From JAEUMW01 sp963734295 (GTDB lineage Bacteria > Pseudomonadota > Gammaproteobacteria > Burkholderiales > JAEUMW01): a stretch of DNA of 64,000 bases. Below are positions 55,686 through 64,000 of this stretch, in pieces (the first letter of the stretch is position 1; each line of letters opens with the position of its first letter). The position numbers were made by a program, and so were the translations under genes. The notes below the pieces were generated by a model that was not told where the DNA came from, did not search any database, and saw only the letters and a program-made list of their open reading frames with translations. Location of the stretch: NCBI GenBank assembly GCA_963734295.1, contig CAVTGS010000012.1:248001-312000 (forward strand), read 5' to 3'.

Positions 55686-57899
55686 TCATGCTGCCTCCCC
55701 TTGACGTTCGACGTGAACCGGGAGCGTGACCCGAAACGTCGAGCCCTGTCCGAGACTCGATTCCACCCAGATGCGTCCGCCGTGCAACTCGATGATGCGC
55801 CGGGCGATGGAGAGCCCGAGGCCGGTACCGCCCTTCTCCCGCGTGCTCGAGCCATCCGCCTGCTGAAACTCCTCGAAAATCTTCCGCTGGTCGGTCTCCG
55901 CGATTCCCGGTCCAGTGTCGGCGACGGAAACCAGGAAGGCACCGTCCGCAGCGGCCACCTCCACCCGGACCTCGCCGGCTTCAGTGAACTTGATCGCGTT
56001 GCCGACGAGATTCAGCAGCACCTGGGTGATCCGCCTTTCGTCGCCTCTGGCTCGGGGCAGGTCGGGAGGCGCCGCAACTTTCAGCGCAAGCTTCTTCTCC
56101 GCCGCCAAGGATTCCACTTCAGCGACGGCCGTCTGCACGATCTCCTTCATGGAATAGTCTGCGAGCGTGAGCGTGAGCAGCCCTGCCTCGATCTTGGAGA
56201 GATCGAGCACGTCGTTGATCAGCCCGAGGAGGTGGTGCCCGCTCTTCTCTAACCGCTCCAAAACGTCGCGGATTTTCTCGGGCACCTCGCCATAGATGTT
56301 GTCCAGGATGAGTGCCGTATAGCCCAGAATGGCGTTCAGGGGCGTGCGCAACTCGTGGCTCATATTGGCGAGGAACTGCGACTTGTGCTTGCTGGCGATC
56401 TCGAGCTGATGGCCTTTGTCCTCGATCTCGCGGAAGAGCTGCGCGTTCTGGATGGCAAGGGCGAGCTGTTGGGCTACCGGGTCTACCAGCTCCAGGTCTC
56501 GCTCCGTGTAAGCGCCCGGTGTCAGACTGTCCAGGAAAAAAACCCCGACCGGCTTCTCCCCGGCCAGCAGGGGGAGCATAAGGGTCGCTCGAATCCCTTC
56601 CTGGACCATGAAGATGTCGTCCGAAAAGGGTTGCTCCTTCGCCAGATCCCGCACGAGGCGGGGCTTCTTGTGGGTCATCACCCAGTCGACAGCAGTGCCC
56701 TCCGTCTTGGGCCACGACTCCCCTTGCCAGGAGGCGAGCGGCGGCTCGGCGACCGATAGAGCCATGACCAGCTTCTCTCCCTCCGGCACCACCACCCCGA
56801 TCCGATCGTAGCCGAGGAGCGCCTTGACCGCCTCGGCAAAGGCGGGGTAGACCTCCGTGAGCTCTAGCGAACCCCTCAGAACCGGCTGGGCGGCCGCGTA
56901 GAGCCGAGAGTGTTCGAAGGCGAGCGCCGCCTGGGTTGCCAGGAGCTGAAGCGGCTCCAGCGTGGCCGCATCGAAGGGCCGGCGACTGTACTTCCAGCCC
57001 GCCTCCAGAACCCCGATCGCCTGGCCCTGGACAACCAGCGGCATGATGGCGAAGACCCGAGACCGGAAGGCCTCGATCTGGTCATAGGGAGGCTTGAGGC
57101 GGAGTTCCTCCGAGACCGGGGCCTGGCCATCACAGACGATCGCCTGGGGGGTGAGGTAGGCCTGCGCCAGCCCACCGCCTTCCGGCCCGATCGGGACTCG
57201 GATTGTATCCAGGGGCTCGTCGGTCTCGGTACTTGCCACCGCCCGGAGCCACTGGCCCTCGGGGTCGGCCAGGAGGATGCTGAGCCGGTCCAGGTGCAGG
57301 ACCTCGCGGCCCTTCCGGAGGAAGTCATCGCCCCATTTCTTGAGCCCCATTGGGTCCTGGATCTTGAGGCTCGCCTGATAGAGCACGTGGAAAGACTCCG
57401 CCAGCTTGCGCTGGGTGATGTCCGCCCAAGCACCAACGATCTCGAATGGATGGCCCGCTTCGTCATGAACGACCTTGAAAGTATCTTGAAACCAGCGATA
57501 GTGTCCGTCCCGGTGCCGAAAGCGGTATTCAAGGGTCCCTCCCCCCTGGCCAACCAGACGAAACACGTCGGCCAGCACGTGCCGGGCATCCTGGGGATGG
57601 AGATGGGTAGTCCAAAAGTCCGGGTCGTCGAGCATCTCCTGCGGGGCATAGCCCATAATCTGTTGGAGACTCTCGCTGACGAAGGTGCACGCATAATCGC
57701 CCGAGGCCTGATTGGTGTAGATGATCGCCGGGGTGACAGCGAGCACGTGTTGCAACCTTGCGCGGGCATCCTTTAGTTCTGTCTCTGTCCCCTTGCGCTC
57801 GGCGAGCTGGCGGGTCAGGGATTCGTTGCTCCGCATCAGCTCGGCGGTGCGCTCCTGCAGCCGCTTTTCCAGCTCCTGCTCGAACTCGCGTGGTCCCAT
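55686..57899 (-). CDS. PAS/GAF sensor histidine kinase
   Basis: A 737-residue cytosolic kinase without membrane helices. An N-terminal coiled coil (EQELEKRLQERTAELMRSNE) is followed by a PAS/PAC domain (~60-170, YRFRHRDGHYRWFQDTFKVV), two GAF-type domains (~180-330 and 350-500), a HisKA helix with the phospho-His in FLANMSHELRTPLNAILGY, and an ATPase domain with LNLVGNAIKFTE and GGTGLGLSIARRIIELHGG. The ATG at 57899 has AGGGAG upstream. The gene heads the three-gene signalling run. The signal is unknown; GAF domains may bind small ligands or cyclic nucleotides. Confidence 0.92.
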   Translation of the reverse strand: MGPREFEQELEKRLQERTAELMRSNESLTRQLAERKGTETELKDARARLQHVLAVTPAIIYTNQASGDYACTFVSESLQQIMGYAPQEMLDDPDFWTTHLHPQDARHVLADVFRLVGQGGGTLEYRFRHRDGHYRWFQDTFKVVHDEAGHPFEIVGAWADITQRKLAESFHVLYQASLKIQDPMGLKKWGDDFLRKGREVLHLDRLSILLADPEGQWLRAVASTETDEPLDTIRVPIGPEGGGLAQAYLTPQAIVCDGQAPVSEELRLKPPYDQIEAFRSRVFAIMPLVVQGQAIGVLEAGWKYSRRPFDAATLEPLQLLATQAALAFEHSRLYAAAQPVLRGSLELTEVYPAFAEAVKALLGYDRIGVVVPEGEKLVMALSVAEPPLASWQGESWPKTEGTAVDWVMTHKKPRLVRDLAKEQPFSDDIFMVQEGIRATLMLPLLAGEKPVGVFFLDSLTPGAYTERDLELVDPVAQQLALAIQNAQLFREIEDKGHQLEIASKHKSQFLANMSHELRTPLNAILGYTALILDNIYGEVPEKIRDVLERLEKSGHHLLGLINDVLDLSKIEAGLLTLTLADYSMKEIVQTAVAEVESLAAEKKLALKVAAPPDLPRARGDERRITQVLLNLVGNAIKFTEAGEVRVEVAAADGAFLVSVADTGPGIAETDQRKIFEEFQQADGSSTREKGGTGLGLSIARRIIELHGGRIWVESSLGQGSTFRVTLPVHVERQGEAA

Positions 57900-57998
57900 G
57901 CCCGTGCTCCCTGCGAAGGCGTGCCTGACGCGCCGTGATGGCCGGACTGCCGACACCCTTCAATATAGCCCCGGAACCGGGCCGTGTGGGGAACCAAC

Positions 57999-58025
57999 AC
58001 GTCCCGCGCGGCACGCGCGGGACGT
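57999..58025 (-). terminator. 12-bp GC hairpin after the repeat protein gene
   Basis: ACGTCCCGCGCG (57999-58010) and CGCGCGGGACGT (58014-58025) are perfect complements around GCA, 13 bases after the 58038 stop on the minus strand. It is a very stable hairpin with no T-run; probably a terminator. Confidence 0.6.
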
Positions 58026-58037
58026 CCCGATCCAGGA

Positions 58038-58517
58038 TCACTGGCCGATGGACAGGTCGATGACCTGTGTCGTGTAGATGGCGGGCACCTGACTCGCTTT
58101 TGCGACCGTGGCGGGGTGGGGAGCCAGCTTCGCCGTCGCGACGGTCGGCACCTGCCCGGCTTTCGCGACCGTTACTGCGGGGTGATCGCTCATCGGTCGC
58201 GGCGCCTCGGATGCCAGGGCGAGGCGCGCCGGATGCAGGATGAACGCGGTGGTCCAGTCGTAACCGGCCGGCGCCCGGCGTGCGACGATGACCGCGGGAT
58301 GGTCCATCCGCTCGCGCGGGGGCTCGCTGCCGAGCTCGAGGCGAGCCGGGTGCAGATAGAACTTGAGCGTCGATTCGTACACGCTGGCCTGGTTCATCGT
58401 CGACGGAGCGCGTTCGACCGTGTCTGCCGCGCGGGCGGGTGCCGCGGTCAGAATCGCGCCCGTGACGGCTGCACCGAGAACGAGGTGGAGTGCTTTGGCG
58501 GTTTGGTTCGTGAACAT
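58038..58517 (-). CDS. Secreted protein of unknown function with internal repeats
   Basis: A 159-residue protein with a clear signal peptide (basic start, hydrophobic LGAAVTGAILTAAPARA, cleavage near residue 31). The mature part holds two 29-residue repeats at about 52-80 and 91-119, sharing F-x-LHPARL-x-L-x-SE-x-PR and DHPAV-x-VA, and a shorter third copy near 132-146 (HPATVAKASQVP). I recognise no family, no cysteine and no membrane helix in the mature part. GGAGGT precedes the ATG at 58517. Its His/Pro-rich repeats could bind metal or peptidoglycan, but that is a guess. Confidence 0.7.
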   Translation of the reverse strand: MFTNQTAKALHLVLGAAVTGAILTAAPARAADTVERAPSTMNQASVYESTLKFYLHPARLELGSEPPRERMDHPAVIVARRAPAGYDWTTAFILHPARLALASEAPRPMSDHPAVTVAKAGQVPTVATAKLAPHPATVAKASQVPAIYTTQVIDLSIGQ

Positions 58518-58718
58518 GGTGGACCTCCATCGGGTTGGACTGCCTGCCCCGGATATCCCACACCTATATCGAGGGGCTTCATGAGTCGCGGTGTGATGGA
58601 GGTCAATGTACGCATCGGCGCTTCGCGCCTCTGCGAAGCGGTGCGGCGAAAACCTGTGCGATATTCACGCCGGCCGGCCCGGCGGCGAACGGGGGAGGAG
58701 GGCGTCTCGGGGAGGGCG

Positions 58719-61700
58719 TTACGGCTGCGGATGCGCGTCGCCGAGCAGGATCCGGGCGTCGCGCAGATCGGCCGCGTCGGCGCCCTCGTCGAACCACTTG
58801 TAGACGGGCTGCAGGACGTCGCGAATGACGTGGCCACGGCGCGGCTCTGTGAGGAACGTGCACAGGGTGACCACGCTGCGCAGCTCGAACAGTCTCGCGT
58901 TCTGCTGCCCGGCAATCTCGATGGCCTGGTGGAGAGCGACCTCGGCCTCTGCGAGGCGCCCTTGCTTCGCAAGGATCTCGCCCTTCAGGCGCCACAGTTC
59001 GGCGAGGTAGAAGCGCTCGCCCGTGCGCTCCGCGATAGCCAGCGCCTTGGTCGCGGCGTCCAGCGCCTCGTCGAGTCGATGCGCGCCGAGCAGGCTCTTC
59101 GCGAGGAGCGATATGCCGAACGGCTGATAGGCGGTCGCCTCCATCTTGCTGTGCGCCTGCATGCCACTGGTGATTTCGTGAAGACCCGTCTGCACCTCTC
59201 CGTTACGCACCAGCGACTCGCCGACGATCATCTGCGAGATGCCGATCCAGGTCGCAAAACCTTGCTCGCGGGCGAGCTCGAGCGATTCGGTCGCGCGACG
59301 TAACGCTTCGCGCGTATCGCGCCGAATGTGGTGAACGGCTGCCAGGTAGCACAAGGAAAAGTTGATCGTGTGCGGATCGCCCAGCGATCGCGAATGGCTC
59401 ATGCTCTGCTCGGCTGCTTCCAGACCGCGGTCCACGTGGCCCAGTATCGTGCGCGTCAGGGCGAGATAGCAAAGTGCGGTCGACTTGTGATCCTGGACGT
59501 GGAGCACGTGCGGGCCCGTGTAGAGCGACGCGTCCTCCTCGTAGTAGCGCAGCGCAGCCTCATGATGGCGGCGTGCCGCGGAGAGCTCTCCGGTCAGGAA
59601 CAACGTGCCCCCGAGCAGGCGATGCCCCATCACGAACGGCGGTCTCGTCGTCTGGGACGCTGCCAGGGCCAGGCACTCCTCCGCCAAGGCCCGACAGCGC
59701 GCGAAGTTGGCGCGCGTGATCTCGAACGCGCCCACCCCCGACAGCACGGCAAAGATCTCGGGCGCGTTCTCGAGCCGACGGCATCGCTCGAGCGCCTTGT
59801 CGTAGGCGTCACCACACTCCGCGGCCGAGAAGCCCCGGTACTCCGCGTTGACTCCGCCGAGCGCGATATACACCTGCAGCTCGCTGCGCAGCCGCGAAGC
59901 CGATTCAGGCAGCGATGCGAGGAGGTCGAGTGCGCGCTGCAGTTGCGCGATCGCCTCGACGAAGCCGGAGCGCTTGGCCGAAAGCTGCGCCGCGTGCAGC
60001 AGGTAGAGCACGGCGCGGTCGACGTCCTTCGCTGCCTCGAAGTGGTGGGCCACTGCTTCGGGTTGCCTCTCGGCGATCTCGTGGAACTGTTCTGCCAATA
60101 GCTCGGCGATGGTGAGATGCAGCGCCGCTCGGTCCTTCCGTAGCAGGCTCGCATACGCGGCATCGCGCACCAGGGCGTGCTTGAACTTGAAGGTCCGCCG
60201 TGACGCAAGGCGCGGCGCGATCAGGAGCCCCGATTCGACCAGTCGATCCAGTTGCGCCTGGAGCTCCCCTTCCGGCAGCCGCGTGACCTTGGCCAGCAGC
60301 GAACGGGAGAACTCGCGCCCGATCGTCGCGCCGATCTGCGCGATTCGCTTCGCCGGTCCCAGGCGGTCGAGGCGCGCCATGAGCGAATCGTTGAGCGTTG
60401 CCGGTATGGGGAGGGCGTTCGCGTGCGGTGTGGACCCGCCGTGTCCGGCTTGGCGCAGAGCGTCGACTTCGAGCACGTCCCGGGTCAGATCCTCGATGAA
60501 GAGCGGGACGCCGTCGGTCTGATCGGCAATGCGGTTCACCGTCTCCGCCGGGACGGCACTGTCGCCGCAGAGAAGCTCGATCATGGCGACGGAATCGCGG
60601 TGGTCCAGCGGCGGGAGCAAGGTGCGGAGGAGATTGGCACTCTGGTCCCAATCCGAATCGAACTCGGGTCGCGCCGTGAGTACTGCGAGCACGGGCAGCG
60701 TCTGCAGCCGCTCGATCAACAGGCCGAGCAGCTCGTTGGACGACGGATCGATCCAGTGCAGGTCTTCCACCACCACCATCACCGGCCGGCGCGAGGCCAG
60801 GGTTTCCAGCATCCGCAGGAGCCCTTCGAACAATCGGTGCTTGAGCTGCTGTGCGGACATTGCCAATCGCCGATATCGCCGCTGGTAGTCGATCGCGAGC
60901 AGGTTCGCGAGCAGCGCCACGACCTCGCCGGGTGCCTTCACGCCGGGGGGGATGAGTGCGGCGAGCTTCTTGAGCTTCGCGTCGTCGTCGTCCTCGGGCG
61001 TTAGCTTGGCGACTGACACAACCTGCTGCACGAGCGGCGCCAGCGGGGTGGATTGCAGGTGCGGCGCGCAGTAGTACCAGAAGCGGAGGCAGTGTCGGTC
61101 GGTGATCTGGCTCGCCGTCACCTCGGCGAGCCGCGACTTGCCGACGCCGGGCTCGCTCGACAACAGAACCGCCTTGCCCCGACCCGCACGCACCGCTTGC
61201 CACACTTCGCGCAGCGCCTGCAACTCGGTACGGCGATCCACGAGCGGTGTCAGTGCGGACGCCCGCAGGGCATGGAAGCGGCTTCTCACTTGGCGTTCCG
61301 CGACCACTCGCCAGGCGCGCACCGGCTCCTCGAAGCCTTTGAGCGCGTGTTGGCCGAGATCCTCGTACTCGAACATGCCGCCGGCAAGGCGGCAGGTCTG
61401 CTCCGAAATGACCACCGTTCCCGGTTGGGCCAGTGCCTGCAATCGAGCAGCCAGATTCGGTGCGCTGCCGACGGCCGAGATCTCGTCCAGCGCCTTGGGT
61501 CGCGCGCCACGCCGCGGGAGTCGACCGCCTTCAGCCCCGAGATCGCCGACGACGACGATCCCGGTGGCGATGCCGATGTGAACACTCGAGCCCGCGCTGT
61601 CGGGCGAAGAGCCGGGTGGCGCGATGATGGCGAGAGCCGCGCGGACGGCGCGTTCCGCGGCGTTCTCGTAAGCCCGCGGGTAGCCGAAGTACGCCAGGAC

Positions 61701-61889
61701 GGCATCTCCTGCGTACTGCGCGACGGTTCCGCCGTGCGCCTCGATGATGCTCGTGCAGCGCTGCCGGTAAGCCTGGACGACCTCGGTCAGCTCCTCCGCA
61801 TCCAGTCTGACCGACAGATTCGTCCACCCCACCAGATCGCACAGCATCACGGTGAGTTGGCGCCGCTCGGGTGCGCGTGTGCCGTTCAT
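58719..61889 (-). CDS. Nucleotide cyclase–AAA ATPase–TPR signalling protein
   Basis: A 1056-residue protein starting MNGTRAPERRQLTVMLCDLV. Domains in order: class III cyclase (residues ~10-200) with the metal Asp residues in MLCDLVGWTNLS and YAGDAVLAYFGY; an AAA_16/STAND-type ATPase with Walker A SSEPGVGKSRLAE (~250) and Walker B MVVVEDLHWIDP (~360); then TPR-like helical repeats to the C-terminus. Large regulators of this kind are common in Alphaproteobacteria and Betaproteobacteria. Its ATG lies within the P450 stop (ATGA), so the two genes are translationally coupled. An apparent continuous frame into the P450 comes from a frame break near 61945. Confidence 0.85.
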   Translation of the reverse strand: MNGTRAPERRQLTVMLCDLVGWTNLSVRLDAEELTEVVQAYRQRCTSIIEAHGGTVAQYAGDAVLAYFGYPRAYENAAERAVRAALAIIAPPGSSPDSAGSSVHIGIATGIVVVGDLGAEGGRLPRRGARPKALDEISAVGSAPNLAARLQALAQPGTVVISEQTCRLAGGMFEYEDLGQHALKGFEEPVRAWRVVAERQVRSRFHALRASALTPLVDRRTELQALREVWQAVRAGRGKAVLLSSEPGVGKSRLAEVTASQITDRHCLRFWYYCAPHLQSTPLAPLVQQVVSVAKLTPEDDDDAKLKKLAALIPPGVKAPGEVVALLANLLAIDYQRRYRRLAMSAQQLKHRLFEGLLRMLETLASRRPVMVVVEDLHWIDPSSNELLGLLIERLQTLPVLAVLTARPEFDSDWDQSANLLRTLLPPLDHRDSVAMIELLCGDSAVPAETVNRIADQTDGVPLFIEDLTRDVLEVDALRQAGHGGSTPHANALPIPATLNDSLMARLDRLGPAKRIAQIGATIGREFSRSLLAKVTRLPEGELQAQLDRLVESGLLIAPRLASRRTFKFKHALVRDAAYASLLRKDRAALHLTIAELLAEQFHEIAERQPEAVAHHFEAAKDVDRAVLYLLHAAQLSAKRSGFVEAIAQLQRALDLLASLPESASRLRSELQVYIALGGVNAEYRGFSAAECGDAYDKALERCRRLENAPEIFAVLSGVGAFEITRANFARCRALAEECLALAASQTTRPPFVMGHRLLGGTLFLTGELSAARRHHEAALRYYEEDASLYTGPHVLHVQDHKSTALCYLALTRTILGHVDRGLEAAEQSMSHSRSLGDPHTINFSLCYLAAVHHIRRDTREALRRATESLELAREQGFATWIGISQMIVGESLVRNGEVQTGLHEITSGMQAHSKMEATAYQPFGISLLAKSLLGAHRLDEALDAATKALAIAERTGERFYLAELWRLKGEILAKQGRLAEAEVALHQAIEIAGQQNARLFELRSVVTLCTFLTEPRRGHVIRDVLQPVYKWFDEGADAADLRDARILLGDAHPQP

Positions 61890-64000
61890 GCGTCTTCGAC
61901 GCCGCGCAGCTCGACGCGGAAGTGATCGTACAGAGTGCGGTATCCGCTTGGGATCGACGCGCGGGCCGATCAGCTCGAAGCGGGACCTCGCGAGCAGCGC
62001 GGCGAGTGTCGCCTTGACGAGGAACATCGCGAGGAATTGGCCCGCACAGGAGCGCTCGTGGCGGCTGAAGAAGAGCATTGCGGAACCATCCAACGCTCCC
62101 GGCGAGAAACGGCACGCGACTTCGCCGAACACGGACGGGTCGCGATGGTAGTAGCCGGCGTGGATCAGCATCTGCTGCTCGGCCTCGATCGAGATACCGT
62201 GGCCCAGCTCGATGTCCGCGGACGCGCGGCGCAACAGAATCGGTACCGGCGTCCAGAGCCGGAGTTGTTCGGCAACGCACGCCTCGAGGAAGGTCGAGGC
62301 GTGGATCGCTGGCGCCGTCAACTTGGGCCACTGCGCAATCTCCCTGCGCAGGCGGTCCTGGATGTACGGGTGTGCGGCGATCAGCGCGAGCGTGCGGGCG
62401 ACGTGCAGCTCCACCGCCTCCTTCAGCACGAACGCCCAGAAGCCGACCTGGCTCGGGACGCGGGTCGCATCGGTTGCCACGCCATTCTCCAGCAGCTCGG
62501 CGCTGCGATGCAGAAGGCAATGCATCGACAGCGGCTGTCGACCGACCGCGTCGACATCCTGGTTTGCGATTCCGGCACGATGCTGTGCCAGAACCGCTGC
62601 AATCCTCTCGTAGAAGGCTCGGAACGAGCATCGGTGCCGCAAGGGCAGGTTGCTCCACCCGACCAGCTTCGCCAGGTGCCGGGCCAGATCGGGTTCGACG
62701 TGACCGGCCCCGAACAGGACCTGCTGCGAGATCCTGTTGCCGAGGCGCTGAAAATCGGGCCAACGCAATGCGTCGCAAGGGCCTGTCCCCAGCCGATCGA
62801 CTTCGCCGCGCACGATGTCATTGAACGCGTCGGCGTCGCGGTGCAGACATCCGAAGTCGAGTGCCCTTTCGTTGAAGGCTCTCCGCTCTCGCCACCGCGC
62901 GCCGCTCGTCATGACCAGGCTGTCCGGAATGAACTTGGACAGAGCGAGCTTCTTGATCGCGGGGTCGGGGGCGCTCGCCTCCGGCTGCAGCACGGCGTCC
63001 ATGCTGTCCGGATCGAATACGAGCAGGGTCCGGCGGAGGGGGAATCGGGTCCAGAGGTGATCCGAGCCGTACTTGCTGCGGAGCTCATCGAAGAAGCGCC
63101 GCAGCGCTCGCCCTGCATCGTGCCTGGACAAGTAGGAGACACCCCATCGACGGGGCGAGACCAAGCCCCACACAAAGGCGGGCAAGGTCACGAAGAACTG
63201 CAATCGCAGCGTGTCCCAGGCGGAGATCTTCTTTGCCTCGCGGGGCGTTTTCCCCTTGTCCGCGGCAGCAGCCAGGATCACGTCGGCCGCCTTCTCGGCC
63301 GCCATGTAGATCGAGGTCACGATGAAGAAGCCGGGAATCCTGGGAAACATTGACGCATCGACGACGCGCAGCCCGTGCGTGCCGTAGACGTTGAAGTTGC
63401 CGTCGAGCACCGCCCAGCGGTCGTCCTTGCGTCCGATCTTGCAGGTGCCGCAAGCGTGATGCCCCCACGCGTGGTCCTTCACGAATTGCGCGAGATCTGC
63501 CCGCTCCTCGGCATTCGGCGCTTCCTCTTCCGCGAACAGATGGCTCGACTCCGCGTTGATGGAGCGGACGAACTCGACGCCGCTCACGACGGACTGCAGG
63601 TCTTCCTGCCCCGTGTCCGTGCCTTCGTCGAAGTAATGGAAATTGACCTCGGGTGTGTCCCGCGGGTCGGCCGTCTGCAAGGTGACCCTGCCGCCGGTGT
63701 TGTTCGTGTGCGCCTTCAGGACGGCCCAGGTGAGGTGATTGTGGTGCAGGACGGTCTCGTGGGAATAGTTGGGCTCGTAGCCGCGAAACCGCCCCAGGAG
63801 CGCGAAACAGAAGAGATCGGGCAATGGGCGACAGGGGTCGGACCGCTTGATGACGGCGATGATCGCGCCGTTGGTGGTGTAGACGCCGCGGCCGCATTCC
63901 CACTGGGCATAAAGCGGGTCGCCCTTCAGAAACTTGGCGTCGGCGAGCACCCGCCAATCCGATTTCATGCGGTTGACGATCGCCGACCTCGTAGCGGTCC
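61886..64000 (-). CDS. GMC oxidoreductase–cytochrome P450 fusion (partial at window edge, frame breaks)
   Basis: The visible part begins in a GMC flavoprotein C-terminal domain (NNTGGRVTLQTADPRDTPEV, the HHACGTCKIG motif, RVVDASMFPRIPGFFIVTSI), passes through a linker, and continues as a cytochrome P450. P450 marks are the ExxR in CVAEQLRLWTPVPILLRR and the haem loop FSRHERSCAGQFLAMF with the Cys ligand (the usual Gly at the third position of the loop is His). The FAD-binding N-terminal half lies right of 64000. One extra base near 61945 hides the natural end YDHFRVELRGVEDA; another near 63980 breaks the left-running frame of the GMC part. The GMC domain could feed electrons or aldehyde/alcohol intermediates to the P450. 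Confidence 0.8.

Noticed and set aside
58719..63968. Single 1749-residue GMC–P450–cyclase–AAA–TPR protein
   Set aside because: The cyclase part is joined only through one extra base near 61945; correcting it gives a natural P450 end with ATGA overlap.

Overview
This 64 kb, GC-rich window looks like a chromosomal segment of a betaproteobacterium. The evidence is a betaproteobacterial-type HprK and the housekeeping order trmJ/suhB–mutS and cysE–iscR–cysteine desulfurase–iscA, with bamC–dapA nearby. I see no rRNA or tRNA genes, CRISPR arrays, insertion sequences or phage genes. The sequence carries about twenty single-base frame breaks spread over conserved genes. Nearly all are repaired by removing one base, so most are probably sequence errors rather than gene decay, and gene extents below bridge them.

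Layout. 1-3.5 kb: end of a sensor kinase, a nickel/cobalt permease and a badly frame-broken TonB receptor. 3.5-18.4 kb: housekeeping genes (Fe-S assembly, cysE, trmJ, suhB, mutS, slyD, bcp, the roxA-type ribosomal oxygenase, bamC, dapA). 18.4-25.4 kb: a CzcI-like small protein, a Cu(I)/Ag(I)-type CusCBA efflux operon and an orphan Hcp. 25.9-32.7 kb: a polyhydroxyalkanoate (PHA) locus with class III synthase PhaE/PhaC, a thiolase with its OB-fold partner, an SDR dehydrogenase, an unusual patatin-like protein and the scrambled remains of a second PHA synthase. 32.7-42.1 kb: hprK, propionyl-CoA carboxylase (pccB, pccA), a VOC/epimerase-like protein, a ferritin-like protein and a four-subunit sodium-pumping acyl-CoA decarboxylase resembling methylmalonyl-CoA decarboxylase. 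42.4-44.9 kb: glycogen phosphorylase.

The most striking block is 44.9-51.8 kb. Six adjacent genes match the glyoxylate-assimilating half of the 3-hydroxypropionate bi-cycle known from Chloroflexus: mch, mcl, smtB and smtA on the minus strand, and mct and meh divergently on the plus strand. Together they could make malyl-CoA from malate and succinyl-CoA, split it to acetyl-CoA and glyoxylate, condense glyoxylate with propionyl-CoA, and release pyruvate and a further acetyl-CoA. With the propionyl-CoA carboxylase, sodium-pump decarboxylase, PHA synthase and glycogen phosphorylase next door, the region reads as a propionyl-CoA/storage-polymer island, recalling polyphosphate- or glycogen-accumulating bacteria. 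That physiology is inference.

51.9-64 kb: two small proteins, a glycosyltransferase, a histidine kinase with two response regulators (one carrying a nucleotide cyclase domain), a secreted protein with internal repeats, a cyclase–AAA–TPR signalling ATPase, and a GMC oxidoreductase–cytochrome P450 fusion running off the right edge.
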